Assembly (NCBI GenBank): GCA_947258585.1
Contig: CAMYIZ010000017.1
Span: forward strand, 102,065-166,064
Source of the DNA: an uncultured Haliea sp.
GTDB lineage: Bacteria > Pseudomonadota > Gammaproteobacteria > Pseudomonadales > Halieaceae
Length of the DNA: 64,000 bases
Direction of reading: 5' to 3'
Under the pieces are notes generated by a model. The model saw only the letters and a program-made list of their open reading frames with translations. It was not told where the DNA came from and made no database searches. Of this stretch, positions 17,275 to 29,233 are shown piece after piece (the first letter of the stretch is position 1; every line of letters begins with the position of its first letter). A program made the translations under genes and the position numbers.

Positions 17275-17311
17275 GCAAGCCGGCAACTGAAGGCGGGTAA
17301 AGCGAGGTAGA

Positions 17312-17334
17312 AGCCCCCTGACGGGGGCTTTTTT
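17312..17334 (+). terminator. Rho-independent terminator after chrR
   Basis: AGCCCCC, a TGAC loop and GGGGGCT (17312-17329) are followed by a run of six T. It closes the sigma/anti-sigma transcription unit. Confidence 0.9.
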
Positions 17335-17578
17335 ATGCTCTGGCCGCGGCCGTTGGGGCCACCGCAGGGCACTGGTCGCCATACTTTCCGGTGATGTTTA
17401 CCGCGAATATATTGATTTTGCGAATAAACGGCATAATTTCGCCCCGGCGATCTGTGTGCTACAGTCCGTCGCCGGCGAGGGTCACGGCCAGAATAAGACG
17501 CTGCTACAACGGCGCCAGCGGGCCTGAATCTGCAAGATTTACCAACGACACGCTTATATAAACGGGGTAGGAAGCACT
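17335..17578 (+). promoter_or_regulatory. gene-free leader and promoter region of pntAA
   Basis: The region between chrR and pntAA holds no gene that I can see. An AT-richer patch at 17405-17440 has TTGATT (17412-17417) with TAATTT 16 bases on (17434-17439), a weak sigma70-like pair that would leave a leader of about 135 bases. A second AT patch (TTATATAAA) lies near 17555. A GGTAGGA ribosome binding site precedes the ATG. Confidence 0.35.
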
Positions 17579-18721
17579 ATGCGCATCGCAATTCCCAGGG
17601 AGACTCATCCGGGAGAGAACCGGGTGCCGGTCACGCCGGAGACAGCCAAGAAATTGTGCCGTCTGGGCGCTGATCTTGTTATCGAGAGCGGTATGGGGCT
17701 AGGCTCCGGTTTTACCGACGAAGAGTACACCGAGGCCGGAGCCACGCTGAGCAGCGACCGCGAGGCCCTGTTCCGCGAAGCGGACATGTTGCTGCGCCTG
17801 CGCAAACCGGAAAAGGCTGACATCGCCCTGATGAAGCAGGGCTGCATCCATATAAGTTACCTGGATCCCTTCAACGAGCACGACCTGGTGCGCACACTGC
17901 AGCAGCAGGGCGTGACCGCCATCAGCATGGAAATGATCCCCCGCACCACCCGCAGCCAGAAGATGGATGCGCTGAGCTCCCAGGCCAACCTGGCGGGCTA
18001 CGTGATGGTGCTGCAGGCGGCCACCCACCTGCCGCGCATATTTCCGATGATGATGACCCCGGCGGGTACCCTGAAGCCGGCCAAGGTGTTCGTGATCGGC
18101 GCCGGCGTGGCCGGCCTGCAGGCGATCGCCACCGCCAAGCGCCTGGGCGCCCGGGTGACCGCGTTTGATACCCGCCCGGTTGTGGCCGAACAGGTGCAGT
18201 CACTGGGCGCAACCTTCCTCGATATCGATCTCGGCCAGACCGGCGAGACCGCGGGTGGCTATGCCACCGAGCTGACGCCAGAGCAGATCCAGAAGCAGCG
18301 CGAGGCCCAGAAGGCGACCATTGCTGACTCCGACGTGGTGATCACCACGGCCCAGGTCTTCGGCCGCAAGCCTCCGGTGATTGTTACCCGGGACATGGTG
18401 GAGGGCATGAAGCCCGGTTCCGTGATCGTCGACATGGCGGCCGAAACCGGCGGCAATGTGGAAGGCTCGGTCGCCAATGAAGTGGTCACGGTGAACGGCG
18501 TCACCATCATCGGCAAGGGCAACCTGCCGAATGAAGTGTGCCGCGATGCCAGCCACATGTACGCCAGCAACCTGTTCAACCTGGTGGAAGATGCCTGGGA
18601 CAAGGAAGGCAAACACTTCAAGATCGATTTTGAACACGACATCCTGCCGGGCTGCATCATCACCCACGGCGGCGAGGTTACCAACGAAACCATCAAGAAC
18701 ATCCTGGAGGGGGGCAACTGA
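17579..18721 (+). CDS. pntA: NAD(P) transhydrogenase subunit alpha, domain I (PntAA)
   Basis: The soluble NAD(H)-binding part of the proton-translocating transhydrogenase, which drives NADH + NADP+ to NAD+ + NADPH using the proton gradient. It has 380 residues, with the Rossmann motif VFVIGAGVAGLQAIA near 172 and the loop segment AQVFGRKPPVIVTRDMVEGM. Unlike E. coli PntA, it stops before the membrane helices, which are on the separate next gene. This three-subunit split is common in Pseudomonas and alphaproteobacteria. One base separates it from pntAB. Confidence 0.95.
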   Translation: MRIAIPRETHPGENRVPVTPETAKKLCRLGADLVIESGMGLGSGFTDEEYTEAGATLSSDREALFREADMLLRLRKPEKADIALMKQGCIHISYLDPFNEHDLVRTLQQQGVTAISMEMIPRTTRSQKMDALSSQANLAGYVMVLQAATHLPRIFPMMMTPAGTLKPAKVFVIGAGVAGLQAIATAKRLGARVTAFDTRPVVAEQVQSLGATFLDIDLGQTGETAGGYATELTPEQIQKQREAQKATIADSDVVITTAQVFGRKPPVIVTRDMVEGMKPGSVIVDMAAETGGNVEGSVANEVVTVNGVTIIGKGNLPNEVCRDASHMYASNLFNLVEDAWDKEGKHFKIDFEHDILPGCIITHGGEVTNETIKNILEGGN

Positions 18722-18722
18722 T

Positions 18723-19004
18723 ATGGAAGCCGTATTTCTGACCTTTATCCTCATGCTGGCCATATTCCTGGGCTTCGAGCTGATCAACAAGGTGCCCGCG
18801 ACCCTGCACACTCCCCTGATGTCCGGTGCCAACGCGATTTCCGGTATCACCGTGGTCGGCGCCATCGGGCTCGCAGGTACAGGCCAACAGGACCTGTCCA
18901 ACTGGCTGGGTGCCGCGGCGGTAGCGCTGGCCTCCATCAACGTGATCGGTGGTTACATGGTAACCGACCGCATGCTGGCAATGTTCAAGAAGAGGGGTAA
19001 GTGA
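18723..19004 (+). CDS. NAD(P) transhydrogenase subunit alpha, membrane part (PntAB)
   Basis: A 93-residue membrane protein with three hydrophobic segments (about 4-18, 35-53 and 60-80). It contains the family stretch TPLMSGANAISGITVVGAI. It corresponds to the C-terminal membrane domain of fused PntA and forms part of the proton channel with PntB. It ends 2 bases before the pntB ATG, with GAGGGG inside its 3' end serving as the pntB ribosome binding site. Confidence 0.94.
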   Translation: MEAVFLTFILMLAIFLGFELINKVPATLHTPLMSGANAISGITVVGAIGLAGTGQQDLSNWLGAAAVALASINVIGGYMVTDRMLAMFKKRGK

Positions 19005-19006
19005 TT

Positions 19007-20368
<1,362 letters not shown>

Positions 20369-20415
20369 GATCCAGCGCGCCCCATCCGGGGTGCATCCAA
20401 GCCCTGCTGTATTCG

Positions 20416-20441
20416 GAGCCCGCTATGCGGGCTCTTTGCTT
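20416..20441 (+). terminator. Rho-independent terminator after pntB
   Basis: GAGCCCGC, a TAT loop and GCGGGCTC (20416-20434) form a perfect 8-bp stem followed by TTTGCTTT. It lies just before the stop of the convergent ABC transporter gene and may serve both. Confidence 0.85.
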
Positions 20442-22208
20442 TCAGGCGCCGGTAGTTTTCGGCGGGTCCTGGAATTGCAGGCTTGCAAGACGAGCGTAGA
20501 GTGGGCAGTCCTGCAGCAGACTCTGGTGGGTGCCGATGGCTATCAGGCTGCCCTTGTCGAGAACGGCGATCAGGTCCGCGTGCAGGATCGTCGACAGGCG
20601 GTGGGCGATGATCACCGTGGTCCGGTTGCGCATCAGCCCATGCAATGCCAGCTGCACTTGGTGCTCGCTCTCGCTGTCCAGCGCACTGGTGGCCTCGTCA
20701 AGCAATAGAACCCGTGGGTTGGCCAGGATGGCGCGCGCCAGGGCGATGCGCTGGCGCTGGCCGCCGGACAGACGCACGCCCTGCTCGCCCAGTTCGCTGT
20801 CATAGCCGTTCGGCAGGCGCTGGATAAACTCGTGGGCATGGGCGGCCTGCGCTGCGGCAGTCACCTCGTCTGCGCTGGCCCCGGGCTTGCCGTAGGCGAT
20901 GTTGTAGCGCACGGTGCCGGTGAACAGGGCCGGCTGCTGGGGCACCAGGGCCATTTGCTGGCGCAGGGTCTCCAGGCGCAGGGTGCGCAGGTCCACGCCG
21001 TCGAACAGCACCGCGCCTGATTGCGGGTCGTAGAAGCGCAGCAGCAGCTGGAACAGGGTGGATTTACCGCCGCCGGAGGGGCCCACCAGGGCCAGGCTCT
21101 TGCCTTCCGCAATGTCCAGGGTAAGGCCCTTCAGGGCCGGCTCTCTAGGGCGCGCCGGGTAGGCGAAGGTGACATCGCGCAAGCTCAGGCTGGCCTGCCC
21201 GGGGGCGCTGCTGCTGTCGCCGTCGGGGATTTCGCTGTGCATGTGCAGCAGTTCCAGCAGGCGCTCGGAGGCGCCGGCGGCGCGCTGCAATTCCCCCCAG
21301 ACCTCGGAGATGGTGGCGAAGCCCGAGCCCACCATGATCGCGTAGAACACGAAGGCACCCAGCTCGCCGCCGCTCATGCGGCCGCTGATCACGTCCTGGC
21401 CGCCGCTCCAGAGCATGGCCGCCATGCCGGCGAACAGCAGCAGGATGGCGACGCAGACCAGCAGTGCCCGCTGGCGGATACGCCGACGGGCGATGGCAAA
21501 GGCGCGCTCCACCTCGCCGGCGAAGGCCGCGCTCTCGCGGCTCTCACTGGTGTAGCTCTGTACCGTGCGGATGTGCTGGATGATTTCCCCGGCGTAGCTG
21601 CCGACGCTGGCGATGCTGTCCTGGCTCTGGGTCGACAGCCGCCGCACCCGGCGGCCGAAGACCAGGATCGGCAACAGCACCAGCGGGACCCCGGCGGTGA
21701 TCACCAGGCTGAGCTTGACGTTGGTGATGAACATCAGCACCAGGCCGCCGACCAGGGTCAGGCCGCTGCGCAGGGCCATGCTCAGGGAAGAGCCGATGAT
21801 GGTCTGCAGCAGGGTGGTGTCGGTGGTCAGCCGCGACATGATCTCGCCGCTGCGGTTGGTCTCGAAATAGCCGGGGTCGAGCCGGATGATGTTGTCGAAT
21901 ACCGCCTTGCGCAGGTCGGCGCTGACCCTTTCCCCCAGCCAGGACACCAGGTAGAAGCGCAGGAAGGTACCGATGGCCATGGCCCCGGCAATCACCATGA
22001 TGACGCTGATGGCGTCGCGCAGGTCGGCGCTGGTGCCGCCGCCGAAACCCTCGTCGATCAGCACCTGGATGCCCCGGCCCAGGAACAGGGTGGCCCCCGC
22101 GGTAAACACCAGGGCACCGCCGGCGCCCAGCAGGCGCGCGCGGTAGGGCAGCAGGAACCGGAATATGGCCAGCAGCGGTGACAGGGAGCGACCGGGGGGC
22201 GGCGCCAT
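20442..22208 (-). CDS. ABC exporter, fused permease-ATPase
   Basis: A half-transporter of 588 residues with an N-terminal six-helix exporter domain (about 20-300) and a C-terminal ATPase. The ATPase has Walker A GPSGGGKST near 378, signature LSGGQRQR near 481, and Walker B VLLLDEATSALD near 500. It resembles the MsbA/multidrug (ABCB) type and should act as a homodimer; the substrate is unknown. ATG 22208 shares one base with the tatC stop (TAATG), so it is coupled to the tat genes. The longer form starting at 22286 lies inside tatC and is not used. Confidence 0.9.
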   Translation of the reverse strand: MAPPPGRSLSPLLAIFRFLLPYRARLLGAGGALVFTAGATLFLGRGIQVLIDEGFGGGTSADLRDAISVIMVIAGAMAIGTFLRFYLVSWLGERVSADLRKAVFDNIIRLDPGYFETNRSGEIMSRLTTDTTLLQTIIGSSLSMALRSGLTLVGGLVLMFITNVKLSLVITAGVPLVLLPILVFGRRVRRLSTQSQDSIASVGSYAGEIIQHIRTVQSYTSESRESAAFAGEVERAFAIARRRIRQRALLVCVAILLLFAGMAAMLWSGGQDVISGRMSGGELGAFVFYAIMVGSGFATISEVWGELQRAAGASERLLELLHMHSEIPDGDSSSAPGQASLSLRDVTFAYPARPREPALKGLTLDIAEGKSLALVGPSGGGKSTLFQLLLRFYDPQSGAVLFDGVDLRTLRLETLRQQMALVPQQPALFTGTVRYNIAYGKPGASADEVTAAAQAAHAHEFIQRLPNGYDSELGEQGVRLSGGQRQRIALARAILANPRVLLLDEATSALDSESEHQVQLALHGLMRNRTTVIIAHRLSTILHADLIAVLDKGSLIAIGTHQSLLQDCPLYARLASLQFQDPPKTTGA

Positions 22209-22960
22209 TACTCCGTGTCTGTCGCGCTGCTGTCCCGGCGCTGGATGTAGCGCCCGAAGAACACCCCGACCTCGAACAGGATCCACATCGGCACGGCCAG
22301 CAGGGCCTGGGAGATGACATCTGGCGGGGTCAGCAGCATGCCGAACACGAAACAGCCGACGATGATGTAGGGGCGCTTCTTGACCAGGTCTTCCGGCGTG
22401 GTGATACCGGCCCAGATCAGGATGACCGCGGCGATGGGGATCTCGAAGGCGATGCCGAAGGCGAAGAACAGCTTGAGGACGAAGTTCAGGTAGCTGTTGA
22501 TATCGGTCATGATGGCAATATCGGCCGGGCCCACGCTGGTAAAGAAGCCGAAAATCAGCGGGAACACCACGTAGTAGGCGAAGGCTGCGCCGGCGTAGAA
22601 CAGCAGGACGCTGGAGGCGAGCAGCGGTACCGCGAGGCGCTTTTCGTGGCGGTACATGCCGGGCGCTATGAAGCTCCAGATCTGGTAGAGCACATAGGGA
22701 ATGGCGATGAAGATGGCGGCCACCAGGGTCAGCTTGAACGGGGTCAGGAAGGGGGAGGCGACCTCGGTGGCAATCATGGTGGCGCCCTCCGGCAGCAGGG
22801 CACGCAGTGGCCTGGAGACGAAGCTGTAGATCTCGTTGGAGAAGGGAAACAGGCCAATGAACACCAGCAGCACTGACAGCAGGGAGCGCAACAGCCGGTC
22901 CCGCAGTTCGGTGAGGTGTGCCACCAGCGGCAGTGGCTGATCGCCGTATTCTTCACTCAT
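22208..22960 (-). CDS. tatC: Sec-independent translocase protein TatC
   Basis: A 250-residue inner-membrane protein with six hydrophobic segments that recognises twin-arginine signal peptides. Family features are [12 protein letters not shown] at the N-terminus, the conserved periplasmic-loop region FLTPFKLTL, and [11 protein letters not shown]. Its ATG overlaps the tatB stop by 4 bases and its stop overlaps the ABC exporter start by one base. Confidence 0.96.
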   Translation of the reverse strand: MSEEYGDQPLPLVAHLTELRDRLLRSLLSVLLVFIGLFPFSNEIYSFVSRPLRALLPEGATMIATEVASPFLTPFKLTLVAAIFIAIPYVLYQIWSFIAPGMYRHEKRLAVPLLASSVLLFYAGAAFAYYVVFPLIFGFFTSVGPADIAIMTDINSYLNFVLKLFFAFGIAFEIPIAAVILIWAGITTPEDLVKKRPYIIVGCFVFGMLLTPPDVISQALLAVPMWILFEVGVFFGRYIQRRDSSATDTE

Positions 22961-23322
22961 GGGGTCGAAGGGTCCTGGCCGCCGGCAGGGGTCTTGCCGC
23001 GCTCGGTGCCGGCGGCAGCGTCCTCGCCAGCGTCTGCGTCATCGCCAGAGGGGCGATTGACTGCGGCCATATCTTCCTTGAACTCCTGCTCGGCACTGGC
23101 GACGCCGGCCTTGATTTCATCGCGGGTCTTGCGCAACTCCTGAAGCACGGAGTCGTTGTGCAGCTCCTGCTCCACTTCCTGCCGGATATCATTGAAGCCC
23201 CGCTTGATGCGGTGCAGCCAGGCGCCGCCCGTGCGGATGGCGCCCGGCAAGCGTTCCGGACCAATGACCAGCAGGCTGACCACGGCAATGAGAACCAGCT
23301 CGGTGAAACCGATATCAAACAT
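22957..23322 (-). CDS. tatB: Sec-independent translocase protein TatB
   Basis: A 121-residue protein with an N-terminal membrane helix ([20 protein letters not shown]), the GPERLP hinge and an amphipathic helix. A polar, low-complexity tail rich in A, D, E and G follows, as is usual for TatB. With TatC it forms the signal-peptide receptor. It lies 9 bases after tatA and overlaps tatC by 4 bases. Confidence 0.95.
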   Translation of the reverse strand: MFDIGFTELVLIAVVSLLVIGPERLPGAIRTGGAWLHRIKRGFNDIRQEVEQELHNDSVLQELRKTRDEIKAGVASAEQEFKEDMAAVNRPSGDDADAGEDAAAGTERGKTPAGGQDPSTP

Positions 23323-23331
23323 GGGCGCGGA

Positions 23332-23556
23332 TCAGGGCTTGGGGTTGCTGTCCCCGGAAGGCCGGGTGCTGTCTTCAGCCTCTGTTTTCTCTGCTTGCCC
23401 TGTGGTGTCGTCCTCGTCCTTGATGCTCTTGCGGAAGCCCTTGACCGCGCTGCCGAGGTCGCTGCCCAGGGTGCGCAGCCGCTTGGTGCCGAACAACATG
23501 ATGACGATTGCCAGAATGATCAGCAATTGCCAGATACTAATACCGCCGATACCCAT
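23332..23556 (-). CDS. tatA: Sec-independent translocase protein TatA
   Basis: A 74-residue protein: short membrane helix ([17 protein letters not shown]), the [13 protein letters not shown] hinge/amphipathic helix and a charged tail. It forms the translocation pore with TatB and TatC. The start at MGIGGISIW is fixed by the family; the open frame upstream to 23721 runs through hisE and is ignored. It sits 47 bases downstream of hisE, in the hisI-hisE-tatABC order seen in Pseudomonas. Confidence 0.95.
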   Translation of the reverse strand: MGIGGISIWQLLIILAIVIMLFGTKRLRTLGSDLGSAVKGFRKSIKDEDDTTGQAEKTEAEDSTRPSGDSNPKP

Positions 23557-23603
23557 GTCTCTCTCCGTGTTTCCTGTTGCTGTCGTTGATGATGGCTGCG
23601 CCC

Positions 23604-23924
23604 TTAACCGCGCGAGGCCTTTTCTTCCAGTCCCGATACACCGACCCTGCGCTGCAGGCATTCCAGCACCGCGGCGGAGTCCAGATTGAGATGGGAAAGC
23701 ATGACCAGGGTGTGGAACCACAGGTCCGCTACTTCTCCGAGCAGTGCCGCGGGGTCATCGTTCACATCCTTTGCCGCGAGGATGACTTCCGTCGCCTCTT
23801 CGCCCACCTTCTCCAGGATCTTGTTCAGACCCTTGTGATGCAGGCTGGCGACATAGGAGCTGGCGGGATCTGCCAGTTTGCGTTGGGCAAGTATGCCATC
23901 CAATTGTTGCAGAACGTCATTCAT
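23604..23924 (-). CDS. hisE: phosphoribosyl-ATP pyrophosphatase
   Basis: Second step of histidine biosynthesis, PR-ATP to PR-AMP plus pyrophosphate. It has 106 residues with the MazG-like helical motif [18 protein letters not shown] and [14 protein letters not shown]. It is a separate gene here, unlike the HisIE fusion of enterics, and overlaps hisI by 4 bases (ATGA). The other his genes are not in the window. Confidence 0.95.
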   Translation of the reverse strand: MNDVLQQLDGILAQRKLADPASSYVASLHHKGLNKILEKVGEEATEVILAAKDVNDDPAALLGEVADLWFHTLVMLSHLNLDSAAVLECLQRRVGVSGLEEKASRG

Positions 23925-24337
23925 TCCGGCCGTCCATAAATTGCTTCCGGCGATTTCACTACTGTGTCCGTTACCTGCCAGCCATCCTCTTCCCAGCGCT
24001 GGTAAAAACAGCGGCGGCGGCCGGTATGGCAGGCGATATCACCGACCTGGTCGACCAGCAGCAAGAGAGTATCGCCGTCACAGTCCAGTCGCAGTTCCTT
24101 CAGCAGCTGTACGTTGCCCGACGTCTCGCCCTTGCGCCACAGCGCCTGCCGGGAGCGCGACCAGTAGACAACCTGCCCCCCGGCCACGGTCAGGGCCAGT
24201 GACTCGGGGTTCATCCAGGCCATCATCAGGACTTCACCGGTTTGCCAATCCTGGGCAATTGCCGGCACCAGGCCCTGCTCATTCCAGTGCACAGCCGCGC
24301 CCAGCGGTTCACCTGCCATTGTCATCTCGGTCTTCAT
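23921..24337 (-). CDS. hisI: phosphoribosyl-AMP cyclohydrolase
   Basis: Third step of histidine biosynthesis, opening the purine ring of PR-AMP. It has 138 residues with the hallmark [30 protein letters not shown] and the zinc/metal-ligand region [12 protein letters not shown]...[11 protein letters not shown]. Alternative in-frame ATG codons at 24325 and 24319 would shorten the N-terminus by up to 6 residues. It is upstream of and coupled to hisE. Confidence 0.95.
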   Translation of the reverse strand: MKTEMTMAGEPLGAAVHWNEQGLVPAIAQDWQTGEVLMMAWMNPESLALTVAGGQVVYWSRSRQALWRKGETSGNVQLLKELRLDCDGDTLLLLVDQVGDIACHTGRRRCFYQRWEEDGWQVTDTVVKSPEAIYGRPE

Positions 24338-24373
24338 GGGCCGGCATTATGGCACAGGGCCAATCCGCGCACA

Positions 24374-26041
24374 TCAGCCGTCACTCCGGCGTGGCCACAG
24401 CAATGCCAGGGCTGTAGCGGCCAGCAGCCAGCTCACCCAGGGCAGGGCCGCCAGCTGCGCCAGCCCGCCCGGGAGTGCCACGAGCAGCGCCAGCCCGCCG
24501 GCTACAGCGGCCAGTAGCCGGCGGCGGCGCAAGCGCAGGCGCCGGTCCCGGGCTGCCATCAACTCCCGCTGTTTCTGCTGCATACCGGAAGCCTGGCTGG
24601 CGGGAACGCCGTGGGAGCGTTGCAGGTTGTCGAGTACCGCGTCGGGCACCTGGGGCAGTTGCTCCAGCCAGGACGGCAGGTGGCGCTGCAGGCGCTTGAG
24701 CACCGACTGCGGCGAGTAGCGTTCCTGCACCCAGCGCTCCAGAAAGGGCTGGGCGGTATCCCACAGGTTCAGCTGCGGGTACAGCTGGCGGCCCAGCCCC
24801 TCGATGTTGAGCAGGGTTTTCTGCAGCAACACCAGGGAAGGCTGGACCTCCATATCGAAGCGGCGCGCGGTGCTGAACAGGTAGACCAACAGCTGGCCGA
24901 AGGAAATGTCGCTGATGGGGCGCTCGAACACCGGTTCGCAGACGGCGCGCATGGCGGATTCGAAGTCCTGCACCCGGGTGGTGGGAGGCACCCAGCCACA
25001 CTCCACGTGCAGCTCGGCAACTTCCCGGTAGTCGCGCCGGAACACGGCCAGCAGGTTGCGCGCGAGGTAGTACTGGTCGGCGTCGCTGAGGCTGCCCACA
25101 ATGGCGCAATCCACGGCGATGTAGCGCGGGTCCGCCGGGTCGCTGGCATCCACGAAGATGTTGCCGGGGTGCATGTCGGCATGGAAGAAGTTGTCCCGGA
25201 ACACCTGGGTGAAGAAGATCTCCACCCCGCGCTCCGCCAGCAGTTTGAGGTCCGTCTGCCGGGCCTCCAGGGTTTCGACGTCGGTGACCGGAATGCCGCT
25301 GATGCGCTCCGCTACCATCACGTTGCTGCGGGTATAGTCCCAGTAAACCTGCGGCACATACACCAGCGTGCTGCCCTCGAAGTTGCGGCGCAGCTGTGAG
25401 GCGTTGGCGGCCTCCCGCCGCAGGTCCAGCTCGTCGAGTATGGTGAGTTCGTAGTCGGAAACCACCTCCACCGGGCGCAGCCGCTTGCCGTCGGGCAGAT
25501 AGCGCTGCACCAGCCGCGCCAGGGTATACATCAGTGCCAGATCCTGGGTGATGACCGGCCTGATATCGGGCCGCAGCACTTTCACCACGACATCCTCGCC
25601 GCCGTGCAGGGTGGCGCCGTGCACCTGGGCCACGGAGGCCGATGCCAGGGGGAGCTGTTCGAACCGCGCGAACAGGGTCGCGATCGGCTGCCCCAGGGCG
25701 GTCTCGATGATGCCGGCGGCCAGCGCCTCGTCAAACGGCGGCACCTTGTCCTGTAGCCTGGCCAGCTCATCGGCGATGTCCGCTGGCAGCAGGTCGCGGC
25801 GGGTCGACAGCAGCTGGCCGAACTTGATAAAGACCGGGCCCAGTTCCTCCAGCGCCATGCGCAGGCGCGCACCGCGACCCGGGTCCGGACCCTTGCCGGC
25901 CCGCCACGGAGACAGGCGCAACAGGGTGCGCGGCAGGGCGGACAGCCTGCTCGTGTCGATGAACTCCTGCAGCCGATAGCGACCGGCGATGTGCAGGATG
26001 CGCAGCAGCCGGCGGCTGCGGCTGAAGGGGCCGGCGGTCAC
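24374..26041 (-). CDS. ubiB: ubiquinone biosynthesis ATPase/kinase-like UbiB
   Basis: A 555-residue ABC1/ADCK-family protein needed for ubiquinone assembly. The family-specific [16 protein letters not shown] lies near residue 70. Kinase-like motifs follow, including [16 protein letters not shown] and AVDCAIVG. Two C-terminal hydrophobic segments (about 505-550) anchor it in the inner membrane. The start is GTG, overlapping the ubiJ stop in a GTGA. It is third in the ubiE-ubiJ-ubiB order, which is conserved in many gammaproteobacteria. Confidence 0.95.
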   Translation of the reverse strand: MTAGPFSRSRRLLRILHIAGRYRLQEFIDTSRLSALPRTLLRLSPWRAGKGPDPGRGARLRMALEELGPVFIKFGQLLSTRRDLLPADIADELARLQDKVPPFDEALAAGIIETALGQPIATLFARFEQLPLASASVAQVHGATLHGGEDVVVKVLRPDIRPVITQDLALMYTLARLVQRYLPDGKRLRPVEVVSDYELTILDELDLRREAANASQLRRNFEGSTLVYVPQVYWDYTRSNVMVAERISGIPVTDVETLEARQTDLKLLAERGVEIFFTQVFRDNFFHADMHPGNIFVDASDPADPRYIAVDCAIVGSLSDADQYYLARNLLAVFRRDYREVAELHVECGWVPPTTRVQDFESAMRAVCEPVFERPISDISFGQLLVYLFSTARRFDMEVQPSLVLLQKTLLNIEGLGRQLYPQLNLWDTAQPFLERWVQERYSPQSVLKRLQRHLPSWLEQLPQVPDAVLDNLQRSHGVPASQASGMQQKQRELMAARDRRLRLRRRRLLAAVAGGLALLVALPGGLAQLAALPWVSWLLAATALALLWPRRSDG

Positions 26042-26679
26042 GATGTGGCCTGCGCGATACGCTTGCGCAGCCTGGCCAGCCGCGATTGCAGGCGCTCGAC
26101 CCGCTGCCCGAGGGCCTGCACGTCGGCATAAAAATCCTCGACCTCCAGCCGCGGTGGGCTCAGGCGGGCTTCCTCGTGAATAAATTCCTCCAGCTGGCGC
26201 AGCAGGCTGCGGCCGACAACCCGGCCGTTGCTCACCGCGGCCCGCAGCAGCTCGGCGAGCTGGTGACCGGCGACGTCACCCAGGGCTTCCACCAGGGGTG
26301 CTTCCCAGTCCAGGTCCAGGCGGCCGAGGATTTTCTGCAGCTCGATCAGCGGCGCGCTGTCACCCTGCAGGGCGAGATTGCCATTGATCAGGGTCGCGGC
26401 GGGGTCGCTGGAGCTGGCGAGTTCGACGAAGTCCCTGGCGGTGCCGGTGACCCGTGTCGTCACCGGGCCGTCGTGGAAGCCCAGCAGCCGTACCCGGTCC
26501 GCGCCCGGTTGCAGGTAGACGGCGACCGCGGGCTCGGTACATTCGATGGCGAAGGTGCGCCCCGCGAGCCGCGCCAGCGAGCGCCGGGCGACCGGGTCCA
26601 GTTCCAGGGCCCGGTTGAGCGCCGCTTCCAGCGCCGCCAGTACCGCCGTGGTGACGGTGGGATCGAGGCCGGCGGCCAT
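26038..26679 (-). CDS. ubiJ: ubiquinone biosynthesis accessory factor UbiJ
   Basis: A 213-residue protein. The N-terminal SCP2-like lipid-binding domain spans about 1-115 ([43 protein letters not shown]). A C-terminal helical, arginine-rich coiled coil spans about 165-210. UbiJ with UbiK scaffolds the soluble Ubi complex and binds ubiquinone precursors. It sits between ubiE (one-base gap) and ubiB (4-base overlap), as in E. coli. Confidence 0.9.
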   Translation of the reverse strand: MAAGLDPTVTTAVLAALEAALNRALELDPVARRSLARLAGRTFAIECTEPAVAVYLQPGADRVRLLGFHDGPVTTRVTGTARDFVELASSSDPAATLINGNLALQGDSAPLIELQKILGRLDLDWEAPLVEALGDVAGHQLAELLRAAVSNGRVVGRSLLRQLEEFIHEEARLSPPRLEVEDFYADVQALGQRVERLQSRLARLRKRIAQATS

Positions 26680-26680
26680 G

Positions 26681-27430
26681 TCAGGCCTTGAAGCCCCGGT
26701 GCAGGGCGACGATGCCCCCGGTCAGGTTGTGGTATTCGCAATTGACGAAGCCCGCATCCTCCATCATCCCCAGCAGGGTCTCCTGGTCGGGGTGCATGCG
26801 GATGGACTCCGCGAGGTACTGGTAACTCTCGCTGTCGCCGGCCACCAGCTTGCCCATCAGCGGCAGAACGCGGAAGGAGTAACCGTCGTAGGCCTTGCCG
26901 AGCAGTTCGCTGGTGGGTTTGGAGAACTCCAGGATCAGCAGCCGCCCGCCGGGTTTCAGTACCCGCAACATCGAGCGCAGTGCCAGCGCCTTGTCGGTCA
27001 CGTTGCGCAGGCCGAAGGCGATGCTGACACAGTCAAAACTGTCGTCCGGGAAGGGCAGGTACTGGGCGTCCGCCTGCACATACTCCAGGTTGCCCTGGTG
27101 ACCGCTGTCAATCAGCTTGTCCCGCCCCACCTGCAGCATGGATTCGTTGATGTCTGCCAGTACCACCCGGCCGGAGGGGCCGACAATGTCGGCGAACTTC
27201 GCCGCCAGGTCACCGGTGCCGCCGGCGATATCGAGTACCGACTGACCCGTGCGCACGGCACTCAGCTCTATCGTGAAGCGCTTCCAGATCCGGTGTACGC
27301 CGCCGGACATGAGGTCGTTCATGAGGTCGTAGCGGGCGGCCACGGAATGGAAGACGTTGGCGACGAGGCCCGCCTTGGCGTCCTCTTCAACTTCCTTGTA
27401 GCCGAAATGGGTGGTGCGTTTCTTGCTCAT
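26681..27430 (-). CDS. ubiE: ubiquinone/menaquinone C-methyltransferase UbiE
   Basis: A SAM-dependent C-methyltransferase of ubiquinone (and menaquinone) synthesis, 249 residues, close to E. coli UbiE at 251. Motifs include [21 protein letters not shown] motif [17 protein letters not shown] near 68, and [10 protein letters not shown]. Menaquinone genes are not in view. It is first in the ubiE-ubiJ-ubiB set. Confidence 0.96.
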   Translation of the reverse strand: MSKKRTTHFGYKEVEEDAKAGLVANVFHSVAARYDLMNDLMSGGVHRIWKRFTIELSAVRTGQSVLDIAGGTGDLAAKFADIVGPSGRVVLADINESMLQVGRDKLIDSGHQGNLEYVQADAQYLPFPDDSFDCVSIAFGLRNVTDKALALRSMLRVLKPGGRLLILEFSKPTSELLGKAYDGYSFRVLPLMGKLVAGDSESYQYLAESIRMHPDQETLLGMMEDAGFVNCEYHNLTGGIVALHRGFKA

Positions 27431-27485
27431 GCGGCCTCCGCCGACAACAGCTGACCGCGTATTGTAGCGCGATGTCTGCGCCCGG

Positions 27486-27878
27486 TCAGGGCTGGAAGTT
27501 GATGACCTGCACCTGGGGGTCGCGGCTGGCGCCGGCGGCGGCCATCCGGTCCAGATAGTCCTGCCACCGGGTTTCCTGTTGTGTGCACAGTTCGTGGAGG
27601 TAGTCCCAGGAGTAGAGTCCGGTATCGTGGCCGTCGTCGAACACCAGCTGCAGGGCGTAGTGGCCGACAGGCTTGATGGAAGTGATGTTCACCCCGATCT
27701 TGCCGGTTTGCAGGACTTCCTGGCCCGGCCCGTGGCCCTTGACCTCGGCCGACGGCGAGTGCACGCGCAGGTACTCGCAGCTCAGGCGGTAGCGCTGCTC
27801 CCCCGGGTAGACCAGTTCCAGCTCCCGCGACTTGCGGTGCAGGTGAATTTCCAGCGGTCGTGCGGCGCTAGCGGTCAT
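27486..27878 (-). CDS. DUF971 family protein (gamma-butyrobetaine hydroxylase-like N-terminal domain)
   Basis: A 130-residue soluble protein with the family stretches [28 protein letters not shown] and [23 protein letters not shown]971 proteins resemble the N-terminal domain of gamma-butyrobetaine dioxygenase; some family members have been tied to iron-sulfur proteins, but the role here is unassigned. It follows hslU by 17 bases, the same order as in Pseudomonas. The Pseudomonas polyhydroxyalkanoate genes that normally follow are absent, so ubiE comes next. Confidence 0.88.
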   Translation of the reverse strand: MTASAARPLEIHLHRKSRELELVYPGEQRYRLSCEYLRVHSPSAEVKGHGPGQEVLQTGKIGVNITSIKPVGHYALQLVFDDGHDTGLYSWDYLHELCTQQETRWQDYLDRMAAAGASRDPQVQVINFQP

Positions 27879-27895
27879 GGCGGGCTTCCGTCGGG

Positions 27896-29221
27896 TCAGA
27901 GGATGAAGCGCGAGAGGTCTTCGTCTTCACTCAGGGCCTGCAGCTGTGCGTTGACGTAGTCGGCATCGATTTTCAGGGCCTGCTGCTGCAGACCGGAGTC
28001 CGCTGCGGCAAAGGACGCCTCCTCGAGCAGGCGCTCCATGACGGTGTGCAGGCGTCGGGCGCCGATGTTCTCGGTTTTCTCGTTGACCTGCCAGGCGGTC
28101 TCGGCGATGCGCCGCAGGCCGTCCGGGGTGAACTCCACCTGCAGCCCCTCCGTCGCCAGCAGGGCCTGGTACTGCTCGGTCAGGGAGGCGTCCGGCTCGG
28201 TGAGGATGCGCTCGAAGTCGTCGGCGTTGAGCGAATCCAGTTCCACCCGGATAGGCAGCCGGCCCTGCAGTTCCGGAATCAGGTCCGAGGGCTTGGCCAG
28301 GTGGAACGCGCCGGAGGCGATGAACAGGATGTGGTCGGTCTTGATCGCGCCGTGCTTGGTGGTCACGGTGGAGCCCTCGATCAGCGGCAGCAGGTCCCGC
28401 TGCACCCCTTCCCGGGAGACGTCGGCGCCGCCGGTTTCACCGCGTTTGGCAACCTTGTCCAGTTCGTCGATAAAGACGATGCCGTTCTGCTCCGCCTCGC
28501 GGATGGCTTTCTGCTTCAGCTCTTCCTCATTCACCAGCTTGGCCGCTTCCTCGTCGCGCAGGGCCTTGAACGCGGCCTTGACCGGCATCCGGCGGGTCTT
28601 GCGCTGCTGTCGCGACAGGTTGGAGAACATGCTCTGCAGCTGGTTGGTCATTTCCTCCATGCCCGGAGGCGCCATGATCTCCACCCCGGTGCTGCCGGCG
28701 GCGAGCTCCACATCCACTTCCTTGGCGTCCAGCTCGCCCTCGCGCAGCTTCTTGCGCAGCAGCTGGCGGGTGCCGCTACCGGCGCTGCTGTTGTCGGTGT
28801 CCCGCGCTGGCGGCAGGAGGATATCCAGCAGGCGCTCCTCCGCCGCCTCCTCGGCGCGGAAGCGCACCCGCTCCATTTCCTGCTCCCGATACAGCTTGAC
28901 CGCCACATCCGCCAGGTCGCGAACAATGGACTCCACGTCCCTGCCGACGTAGCCGACCTCGGTGAACTTGGTGGCCTCGACCTTGACGAAGGGGGCGTTG
29001 GCGAGCTTCGCCAGGCGGCGGGCGATCTCGGTCTTGCCCACCCCGGTGGGGCCGATCATGAGGATGTTCTTGGGGGTGATCTCCGCGCGCAGCCCCTCGG
29101 GCAGCTGCATGCGGCGCCAGCGGTTGCGCAGGGCGATGGCCACCGCCCGTTTGGCGTCCTGCTGGCCGATAATGTGCTTGTCCAGCTCGTGGACAATCTC
29201 GCGCGGAGTCATGTTGGACAT
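27896..29221 (-). CDS. hslU: HslU unfoldase ATPase of the HslUV protease
   Basis: An AAA+ ATPase of 441 residues (E. coli 443) that unfolds substrates for HslV. Walker [13 protein letters not shown] is near 57. Walker [12 protein letters not shown] and the I-domain insertion lie at about 115-240. The sensor 2 region is [18 protein letters not shown], and the C-terminus is DEDLSRFIL, the tail that docks into HslV. It starts 12 bases downstream of hslV. Confidence 0.96.
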   Translation of the reverse strand: MSNMTPREIVHELDKHIIGQQDAKRAVAIALRNRWRRMQLPEGLRAEITPKNILMIGPTGVGKTEIARRLAKLANAPFVKVEATKFTEVGYVGRDVESIVRDLADVAVKLYREQEMERVRFRAEEAAEERLLDILLPPARDTDNSSAGSGTRQLLRKKLREGELDAKEVDVELAAGSTGVEIMAPPGMEEMTNQLQSMFSNLSRQQRKTRRMPVKAAFKALRDEEAAKLVNEEELKQKAIREAEQNGIVFIDELDKVAKRGETGGADVSREGVQRDLLPLIEGSTVTTKHGAIKTDHILFIASGAFHLAKPSDLIPELQGRLPIRVELDSLNADDFERILTEPDASLTEQYQALLATEGLQVEFTPDGLRRIAETAWQVNEKTENIGARRLHTVMERLLEEASFAAADSGLQQQALKIDADYVNAQLQALSEDEDLSRFIL

Positions 29222-29233
29222 TGTGCGTGCCGC